A stretch of 64,000 nucleotides of DNA, from contig JAYMGJ010000453.1 of NCBI GenBank assembly GCA_037178675.1, positions 39,257 through 103,256 on the forward strand, given 5' to 3'. The position numbers and the translations under genes are program-made. How positions within the stretch are numbered: position 1 is the stretch's first letter; each line of letters begins with the position of its first letter. The notes below the pieces were generated by a model that was given only the letters and a program-made list of their open reading frames with translations, searched no databases and had not been told where the DNA came from. This stretch comes from Scleroderma bovista. Lineage: Eukaryota > Basidiomycota > Agaricomycetes > Boletales > Sclerodermataceae. Below, in pieces: positions 56,561-64,000 of this stretch.

Positions 56561-57111
56561 TCAGCTGTTAGTAACGGTACTGTACCACTGTCCCCTCACT
56601 AATTAGAGAGAAAGACCTACTACAGCCTACTTCAGCGATTACTGCAGCACTCAGGAGTGACTTCAACAGGGCGGAAAACAAGACCCAATTAGATAACCAG
56701 ATAACGTAGATAAGTGTAGATAAGGTTATGTCAGCATCAACCCAGACCAGGCAGGCCGCTATTCCGGTCGCGCCGTCATCGTTTCCCACGACGTCGAACC
56801 CCCTTTGCTCATCGTCCCGCACAGTGAGCACGCAACTTCGTCATTTCTCGCTCATTTCTCACGCGCTTTTTTTTGTTCTTTCACTATATTGAATTACCAT
56901 GCTATCTATGTAGTTTTCCTGCAGCAATTAGTGACAAACAGCGTAATAATTAGTGCACACTACTCCCGGTTGATCAACAGGCGCGTGACGCGCGTTGTTG
57001 ATCAGCACGTGATGTTTTTCGACGCGTGAACGCGTACTGCCATTTCATTTCAGTAATATTAATTTGTTGACCGGGCTGTGCAAATCAGCACGTGTCAACT
57101 TACTAAGCTCC
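56561..57111. promoter_or_regulatory. CpG-rich intergenic region with hairpin and ACGCGT motifs
   Basis: No gene seen. At 56971-57004 TGATCAACA and TGTTGATCA flank a gcgcgtgacgcgcg core, giving a strong hairpin. Just downstream (57020-57040) two ACGCGT sites occur. ACGCGT is the MluI cell-cycle box bound by MBF in ascomycete yeasts (established). Whether it acts here is inference. tgaacgcg and cacgtg words are nearby. Confidence 0.35.
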
Positions 57112-57184
57112 TTATCGCCTCCTCGTTGCACGCTGCCTCCGTTCCCCTCCACGCTGTCCTCCAGCTGTCCTCCCCGCTGTCCTC

Positions 57185-57309
57185 CCCGCTGTCCTCGTTC
57201 CTTCTCTCGCAGGAAAGCCGATGAGACGCGCACCGTGCTTAGTGAAGGCTACTACGGAGGGAGTCGTACGAGCACCCTCGGAGTTTTCGATAACTCGAGC
57301 CTGGCCCAA
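57185..57309 (-). pseudogene. Mitochondrial Hsp70-like (DnaK) gene fragment
   Basis: The minus strand encodes [20 protein letters not shown] followed by [14 protein letters not shown]. This is the N-terminal ATPase segment of mitochondrial-type Hsp70/DnaK, where [19 protein letters not shown] is very conserved. After FPAR the sequence passes into gctgtcctcc-type repeats (57150-57200) instead of the expected Hsp70 continuation. Upstream I could not find the GTTNS exon. It is therefore a ~40-residue fragment, perhaps captured by a transposon such as the adjacent Helitron. Confidence 0.7.
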
Positions 57310-58695
57310 CGTACGTTCTTCTGTTTGTGATCTTTCTCTTTTTCACTCCAACAGAGTGATATTTTACTATTTTACCTGCAGAAGTAGCGTTGGAGATGGG
57401 CATCGAGCCCTTGTTGTGAGTACTCAACAATTTTCAATCCCGGATAGTAGCGTCACACTGACATGCTCGCTAGGACTGTCAGACACCTCCCACCATGTCA
57501 GGATGACCACGGCGGCCTTCTTCTGGTTCCATGCTGAGCAGCACTCGACATCCTGGCCCACTGTATGTTTTTTGTTGTGTCCTCTAAGAGTCTGCTCATT
57601 TTCACTCCAACAGAGCGCAATTTTGCCCGCTGAAGTAGTGACTGAAGGGGTACATGCATTCCCGTATGAAACATGCGGAACCCATCAGTGCATCACTGGA
57701 ACATTGCAGCATGTATCAGCGGACGAGATGCCGCGCCTGTCCCTGCAATTGCCTTTGCATTGAGCCCGCTGCGCCTCCATTCATTTGAATCTGTCCCTCG
57801 TGTTGCGCCTTCAGCAAATTCCCGACACCCACCGCAATCGCACCAATGCGGGTAGCGTCCCAGCAGTGATCAGTACTGCGCTTAGCGTCGACATCGCCTT
57901 GGGGTGTTCGGCTGTGAGGAAGTCGAGTGCCTGACATGCATTAAGGAGCCATGTTGGGATGTTGGATACTGTGGTTACTGCTGTGTGTTGGGTGAGGTCA
58001 GTTTACCTTCAAGCGATGGGAGATGCTACTCACCATTGGGGTCGCCCGGTACTGTGCCGGGTATGACAGCTCCAGGTGTAGGTACATGCACTGCTGGGGC
58101 TGCAGATACACCCACAGAGGCGGCTGTCATAAGTCCTCCAGCAATCGTGTTCGCGCGCTGCGGTGCACGGAATGACCGCTTGACACTGCGTTCGTTAGAA
58201 GGATTGTTGGACACGATGGCAGTATTGCAATGGCAAGGATTTCGCTACTCTGGCATGATCAAGAGCGGCAGTAAATGTACATTCACTGTACGCATGACTT
58301 CACCTCGCTTTGTACTTCACTGACAATATTCTAGAAGGACTGCCGGACATGACAACTGTTATGTCCGTGCTTCCAAGAGCTCCGGTAAATGTACATACAT
58401 TCGGCATGCGCACACAGTACTCTACTAACAATATAATTATGTTTTTTAGAAGGATTACCCGAGTTGCTCAGCCGCTGGAGCAGCAAGGACAATACATGAA
58501 TGTTGATGAAGTTCACGCTACTGCCTACTCCCGCGCCTTCAAGAGCGCCAGTAAACGTACATTCAGCGTACTTACTAGCCAGTGCCTTGTCGTCCTGACA
58601 GGCGCTAGCAAATTGAACCTTGGTTCAATGGGCGCGCTCCGATCGATGTGCTCCAGCCATTGGCGTGCGTTGACCGGCAGTCAGAGATGAAAAGA
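57310..58695 (+). CDS. Unrecognised multi-exon region with repeated exon-like modules
   Basis: No family recognised. A 139-codon plus frame runs 57904-58323 (Cys-rich start, then Pro/Ala/Thr-rich [20 protein letters not shown]). Three similar modules start with AG|AAGGAyTr near 58197, 58337 and 58449. They end in AAGAGC..C(A/G)|GTAAAyGTACAT near 58273, 58387 and 58551, looking like exons with typical GTAAA donors; one intervening sequence has a TACTAAC branch point and TTTTTTAG. Another duplicated piece, ttcactccaacagag, occurs at 57344 and 57601. This could be a real spliced gene with duplicated exons or a decayed repeat. Confidence 0.35.
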
Positions 58696-58895
58696 CCACA
58701 GTGCTGGGTCGCATCGAGTCCCAATGGTTGGACAGCAGCTTTTATTGAGTGGGAAGTGTGATATTATCAACGATCATTTGGTGCTCATTGAGATGCACTG
58801 ACGACGCTAACAATGAACTGTAGAAATATCTGTAGTGCATGCCGAAGCTTGATGGTAGTCATTTATAAAATAAAATGAAAAGAATAATGACATGA

Positions 58896-60347
58896 TTATG
58901 TGGCATTGTTGCCCTCGTCATCACCATCACTGTTGCTGTTGCAATCTGTATCAGGGGTAATGGTTGCAGCACTCTTCTCGGTTCCCTGCGAAGTGTGCTT
59001 CTTGCGTGGCTTGTAGACCTGCTCCCCCCGAGCGTGGCGCTCAGTATTCAGGACAATCCTCCCTTGTCTGTCTTCCTCACTAAGTTTCTTCCAGTGACAG
59101 ACCTTAGTAGTTAATGCACTAAGTAGTTTTTGTACTCGGTCACGTCCACCAAGCTGCCCAGGGTTGCGGATAGGTAGGAGGTCATTTGGCCAACCAATGA
59201 GCTCCACGCCGAAATGTTCAACAATCTTGCGTTCGTAGTTGTCGTAGTTCATGCATACAGTTCTGTTGACACCGTTATCATGCAAAACATCACCTAGTAA
59301 ACATTGGATGTGAGGTTTATTCGGTAATTTAAATGGTAGACGTACTTAAACCCTTCTGAATGGCGCTACGACATTCGCCGACCAATTTATTCAACGGACG
59401 GGACTCGTGTTGTGGAGCAGAATCAAATTTTTCAGCTGATGAAGAATGGATCAAACAATTTGGCAGAAATTTTAAAGTAATTACCAAGGCCCGAGACAAC
59501 AAAAGACTCGAATTTGAGAGCTAACCGGCGAGGTTCGAGATCCAACACCGAGCGGACAAATTTGTCGCCCTTCGGCGAGAAGAAGATTTTGGGTGCGCTG
59601 AGGTCTTCCACCCCCCCACGCACCGCGATATAGAACCCTTCGATTCCGAGGCTCAAACACAATGAGGTCCACTGTAGTCAAATGAGTTATGTAGTAAATT
59701 AGTCGAACACAGAGTGAAACTCGCCTCTTTGTCCATTGTTTCAAATGCTGCGGACATCTTGCGTTGTACAGCCTTTGGTTGGTCACGAACGATCGCCTGC
59801 TTCCGGACACTTTCCTGCATAAGTTGGGTGACGTGGTTAGATTTATGAGCCTCCGTAAGTTGCGCAAAGTCGTGCTGAAGGCTCTCCCGGTGTGTGGTTA
59901 TAAATTCGGTAAGCCTCCAACGCGAGCCTTTTGGCAGTTCTAATATACTCGTGTGTGATGAGCTGCAGAAGGAGCAAAAAAACTGATAACTTACTTTCAT
60001 TTATGTCGTTCAAACGCTCACGAACGAAGCCGTTCCATGCAGTGGGTCGACGACGAGCACGTGTGATGTTACTGATGAGCAGCTGGCGAGAAGTCCAGCG
60101 CTCAGACCTAGTAGTAACAGTGTGTCAGAGTCCATGTAACACTTTGGACTACGTACCGACCGTGTTTCTTGGAAATGTTCTGAACCTTGTTTGCATACAT
60201 GGTGCGTGCTTGCTCGACGTCATTTGTCAATGCAACGAATTTCTCTCTCCTGGCGTTCTTCTGTTCTTCTGTGAGTCGAGGCCGGATTCTTTTTATTTTT
60301 GGGGAAGTGGTTAGAGCCATGGAGTCAATGGGCGAAGGGGGAACCAT
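58896..60347 (-). CDS. Uncharacterised 397-residue basidiomycete protein, six exons
   Basis: Start ATG 60347 (MVPPSPIDSMALTTSPKIKR), stop 58896. Exons 60347-60157, 60107-59995, 59939-59725, 59671-59485, 59435-59346 and 59293-58896 sum to 1194 nt, exactly 398 codons, and every junction keeps the frame. Introns are 49-56 bp. The third (59672-59724) has a GC donor (GAG|GCGAGT) with a normal AG. Segments: basic N-terminus, RPRLTEEQKNARREKF, RRRPTAWNGFVRERLNDINE, GIEGFYIAVRGGVEDL, LDLEPRRLALKFESFVVSGL, MNYDNYERKIVEHFGVELIG, acidic end. I know the last two blocks from a widely repeated mushroom family of unknown function. No breaks seen. Same strand as its neighbours. Confidence 0.75.
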
Positions 60348-60473
60348 GAACAGGCACTTTTATTACCAAGGAATAAAAAAAATACATGCCACATTCCAAT
60401 CAGTAAGTAACAAGGAGTTGAAATGAAAAGATGCGAAACATAGAGTGATTATAATGACGCCCTAGAATCCGGT

Positions 60474-61631
60474 TTAATCTGTCAATGTGTTGGCAGAGGC
60501 CTGTTCGGATCGCATGCTTTCAAAAGCTGATAGCGACCAGAGGCGCCCATACAAAATGTTAGCTAGCAACAAAATTAAAGTTGGGTGATACATACCATCT
60601 ACGTGAGAGTTGTACTGCTCCAGTTCATCCATCCGCCTGAGAATGTGCGGCCCAAGGTCCTCAGGGACATAATTGGAGTGCAATACTTCCTCCCAATGGG
60701 CCCTTTCAAACCCGGGCTCCTGATAGACACACCACTCCAGTTCACGGAGAACGCCTCGTGGCAGGCAGAAAATTTCAAATGCACGGTACATCAGTTCTCT
60801 GATTTTGTGCGGGTGTCCTGTCCGAATAATTGAGCCCGTTAGTGATTGGACTCACGGAATAGGTTAAGATTATACCTTGCTCTTCTTCAGGGTGGTCTCC
60901 AGCTAATGAAGACGACGATGCCGGAACTGCAGAATTCAATCACAATTAGGCAGTAATCTAGCCATTTTTTTGGTTTACTTACCACTGAATCCGGCTTCCT
61001 GGGTCACAGGGTTTGAGTGGCACGGCAAATCACGTTCTGACTTGGTGACAGACATGCCGCAGGAACGTTGTACTTCTCCATCTGCTGGAAAGCTTGTTAG
61101 ACGAGACACAGATTATCTTGATATACGTACCGGTGCGAGGGAGCGAATCTTGAGCGCAATGTCGATGAACTCAGAGCAGTAACAAACTGGCACAGAATTT
61201 ACTCACTGGGCGGATATTTGATACGGTCCCAACAGCGAGAAAACCGCTGATGCCGGATCCCTGGTAGCGTACATTTGAGTAGAACGTCACTGAAAGCGTT
61301 CATCACCTCCCGGACTTCTGGGCCAGCAGGGTGTGAAGTGGCGCCGATGAGTGTGATGGTCGGCGATTTGATGAGCAAGTCCTTGTGGCCGTTCTCTTGT
61401 AGTAATACCTTGACGCCAGGGTGGAACTCGAACATTGCATGAAATTGGATGTTGAAGTAATCGTGCTAGGTGAGGGAATCAGTTGAAGCCGAATGTGTTT
61501 GGGGCAGGTGGACTTACCAGTTCCGTGTCGTCGTCATTTGGAAGGGCAAGGTCTAAGTAGTATAGCTTGTCGAAAGGTCGCGGCATTCTGTGCTTTGCAT
61601 GGTTAGCTGGGAGCAGCACGAGCTGGGACAT
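60474..61631 (-). CDS. Uncharacterised protein, seven exons
   Basis: Start ATG 61631 (MSQLVLLPANHAKHR), stop 60474. Exons: 61631-61518, 61465-61207, third ending 61131 (start 61169 or 61148), 61084-60983, 60926-60876, 60817-60596 and a last one from 60562 or 60526. All combinations stay in frame, giving 272-291 residues. Introns are 46-58 bp where certain. Segments: PFDKLYYLDLALPNDDDTEL, DYFNIQFHAMFEFHPGVKVL, SPTITLIGATSHPAGPEVRE, then a low-complexity linker (ASSSSLAGDHPEEEQG) and IRELMYRAFEIFCLPRGVLR, EPGFERAHWEEVLHSNYVPE. I do not recognise the family. It ends 126 bp before the 397-residue gene on the same strand; both look intact and CpG-rich. Confidence 0.65.
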
Positions 61632-62667
61632 AGTAGAAGTTAGTGTGTACAACGGATGCGGTGCGCATCTACCACTTATGACCGCGCTTTTAAAGTTCAA
61701 TGTCTCACTGCAAGCACGGAATTAAGATCGTTAGATCTTGATGCGTTAAAGCCCCTGAAGCACTGTCAAACGAATTGCTTGTGTAGCCTGAGCCGTTCAC
61801 TTATCGACATGGATAGATCAGCGAGGCGCCGGCTAATCACTGTTGCTGTGTTGGACACCTTGAAGGTCATGATATCTTGAAGGGGGAGAAGGCGTTTAAT
61901 GGTTCACTGCAGCGGTAGAATGACGTTGTAGGTGCGACTAAGAGTCGAAGTGTCAAGTTGTCTGTGACAGCGTACATGAATTGAGGCCAGTGACTAATGT
62001 TTTTTTTGACGTCCGAGACGGTGATAATATTGTGTAGCGACCAACTAGTCTAGTTATACACAATACACAAGTCGGAACGCCCTGTAGGACGGCTGGTAGG
62101 AGGGAAAATTCTCTTGCCCACTATTCGGCGTCTTACAATGGGGTGGACACCAGCCTACGTTGTGACACCAATATTCACATGCTCACTAGCTATTAGATCA
62201 GTGTCGCTCCTATCATAGGTGATCAATCTCGTAGTAGGTATATAATATGATACAGTCTGTCTCTTGACTCAGATAGAGTCTTCACTGACTGCCCAAGACA
62301 TATATACGAACCAAAGTATCCACATACGTCTTTACTTCCATGTACTAGTTACTACCGATATTCATCTCCCATGGCACGGTTGAAGAACCAGAGCGTGATG
62401 TGTGTATTGCTGATACTCGCCCCAGGTATCTTTCCGACCGTTGATTCTTGTCTTTCAGTATCTACCAGCCCTGTACACTAGGCCAGCAATATATTTTTTT
62501 GCAACGGACATATCGTGCGTCTGCTCCAAGGATTCAATGGTAAATGGAACAAACGCAGGTGCCACAGTTGTATCTACCAGTACTACGTAGCTAGGACTGT
62601 TCGAAAAGATTGTGATCTCATATATCACGTCTGGATTGGAGTGAGACTATGGATTACAACCAACTGA
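61632..62667. other. Intergenic; no gene seen
   Basis: Lies between the 5' end of the seven-exon gene (61631) and the 3' end of the KDZ gene (62668). Only short frames. It should contain the promoter of the former and the 3' flank of the latter. An AT-rich part with tatata is at 62235-62305. Confidence 0.5.
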
Positions 62668-64000
62668 TTAGCGCGACATTACATTCATGCAGGCATCTAA
62701 TCTAAGTGCTTCGTCGCCCTCAGGCTCCTCGTCCTCGTCCTCCCCTCCCCTGTCATGTTCTACAATTGGCCGCACTCCTGAATATCCTCCGAGGTCGTAT
62801 ATACGTTGTAGCCGCAGTTGATGTTGAATATTGACGCGTTGTTGATGATGGAATAAGACCCGAAGTTCTGCACTAAGCAGGGGGTTCTGTGCAGAAAGTT
62901 CTGCCGCGATCTGCTTGATTTCCGTGGTCTCGTTGTCTACCCAAGCCTGTAGCCGCCTAACCTCAACATTAAGCCGGTTTATTTCTTCATGTGCTCTGAG
63001 TAACTTGAAGTATTTGACCGCCATCTGGCGGTGCATGGTATTTGACCATGGCCTAGCTAGAACATCGTGCCGAGAGTGTTTAAGTAGATCAAAATCACCC
63101 AATGTTGCATAGGATAACACTTCACTGTACTGCAACACGGGTCGTGGAGGGCTTTGTTTGACGGCAAGTTTGTTGTACCTTTCAAGGGCATTTCGCACAG
63201 CCGCAGACCGTCGAACAATAGCTTTAGAAATTTGCTTACGGAGCTTGTAACCTACCGAGTATTAGCACCTTATTGCACAATATGAGTCAACCTCACCTGT
63301 AGATGCTAGATTTGCCTTGGAAAGTTCAAAGAGACGCTGGACAACCAAGTTTTCGAGTTCTTCTACTGCACGAATAAATTGACGGTGTCGACTGTATTCA
63401 AGCATTTCCGCATATTCATGCCGATCCACGGTCCAACGATCTGTTGGCTCAATGCCAAGCTGTTCCTCTAGGTCTTCGACTCTGTCCTGTTGGCTTCTAA
63501 CCCGGCGCTCAGCTGCACGTCGCGCTGCATGACTTCGTTTCGTAGCTGTAGAGGCCATGTGACTGAGACCTGAGCCTGGTGTAAATGACAATTGATTGTA
63601 GGAGAGGAAATTATCGTCTCGAGACGATTGGAGAGCATTTCTGTGAAATGTATCAGTGGTATCACCACAGCAGATTTCACAATATCATACTCAAGTTTAG
63701 CAAGCTTCTCTAATTCCTCCACGTACGCCACTCTTAGCACATCTTGCTTTGGTTCAAATTCGACCGCCTTCAGATAAGCGAGTTCTTCTGCTGCCCATGA
63801 CCCGAAGTCTAGGGTTTCATTTGGATGCAGCGCACAATATGCATCAAGTTCTGCCGTGTTTGTGGAGATGATCCTGAGAGCCTGCTTGTAGTTGTTAAGG
63901 AGGAAGCGACCTGGAACCAAATTAACTGTCGGACCAAGCGAAATAGAAGCAACGTACTAAGCTCTGCATACTTGTCAGCATCCCATTGACTGAAATGAAG
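62668..64000 (-). CDS. KDZ transposase, C-terminal part (5' end beyond window)
   Basis: Minus strand, entering at 64000 with SQWDADKYAEL, then an intron and GRFLLNNYKQALRIISTNTA, EDVLRV-like QDVLRVAYVEELEKLAKLE. After another intron come TKRSHAARRAAERRVRSQQD, VEDLEEQLGIEP and VVQRLFELSKANLASTG. An intron at about 63252-63296 joins this to YKLRKQISKAIVRRSAAVRN. ALERYNKLAVKQSPPRP, EVLSYATLGDFDLLKHSRHD, EINRLNVEVRRLQAWVDNE and an acidic end (EDEDEEPEGDEA) follow; stop 62668. I recognise this as the conserved C-terminal region of basidiomycete KDZ transposases. No stop or frameshift is seen in the visible part, and CG dinucleotides are plentiful, so the gene may be intact. Confidence 0.8.

Overview
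The window looks like a transposon-dense stretch of an agaricomycete (mushroom-forming basidiomycete) genome. The evidence is GT-AG introns of about 45-60 bp, several proteins I recognise as basidiomycete KDZ (Kyakuja-Dileera-Zisupton) and Plavaka-type transposases, a decayed Helitron, many solo LTRs with target-site duplications, and long minisatellites. I cannot name the species. There is no bacterial gene organisation, rRNA or CRISPR array.

Layout. 1-1.93 kb is an 81-bp minisatellite. 2-5.1 kb is gene-poor and almost free of CG dinucleotides, with a tRNA-like sequence at 3.6 kb. 5.1-11.2 kb holds two inverted copies of a ~1.2 kb solo LTR, a simple-sequence tract, a truncated LTR-like element, a KDZ C-terminal fragment and a hairpin-forming 64-bp array split by one LTR. 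12-13.3 kb has unrecognised ORFs. 14.1-18.0 kb holds two copies of a MITE-like element, one carrying two nested solo LTRs and one with a perfect 10-bp duplication. 18.1-19.1 kb is a decayed C-terminal gene fragment of a type common in basidiomycete transposons. 19.2-23.4 kb is tandem and simple repeat, including a perfect 67-bp palindrome. 23.4-29.6 kb is a KDZ transposase with a cysteine-cluster N-terminus, bounded by two copies of a ~2.1 kb LTR-like element (family 1). 29.9-37.0 kb carries three multi-exon host-like genes: an uncharacterised basidiomycete family, a Ser/Pro-rich protein with a SUMO-interaction-like motif, and a Zn2Cys6 plus coiled-coil protein. ACCGGT-rich minisatellites surround them. 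37.3-38.6 kb is a CpG-rich insert. 39.8-43.8 kb is a CCGG-containing array split by one family-1 element, with another truncated copy beside it. 43.8-47.9 kb has a 2OG-Fe(II) dioxygenase-like (TET/JBP-type) C-terminal fragment, a ~168-bp satellite and a Plavaka-type transposase cut by a further family-1 element. 52.4-56.6 kb is a degenerate Helitron interrupted by a 727-bp fold-back element. From about 56.6 kb CG dinucleotides become common. This part holds a mitochondrial-Hsp70-like fragment, two well-spliced uncharacterised genes and the 3' part of a second KDZ transposase that runs off the window.

How it fits together. Established work (Iyer and colleagues, 2014) linked KDZ and Plavaka elements in basidiomycetes with TET/JBP dioxygenases and DNA methylation. 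All three are represented here. The old repeats look CpG-depleted (CCGG to CTGG/CCAG, CGA to TGA), while young insertions and the right-hand 7 kb keep their CpGs. My inference is a methylated, layered transposon region ending near 56.5 kb. The best leads are the family-1 elements (4-bp CCGG-type duplications, conserved 130-codon ORF), the fold-back element with tRNA-like arms, the proven insertion at 17.3 kb, and the two spliced genes next to the right-hand KDZ transposase. All coordinates, splice sites and homologies were read by eye.
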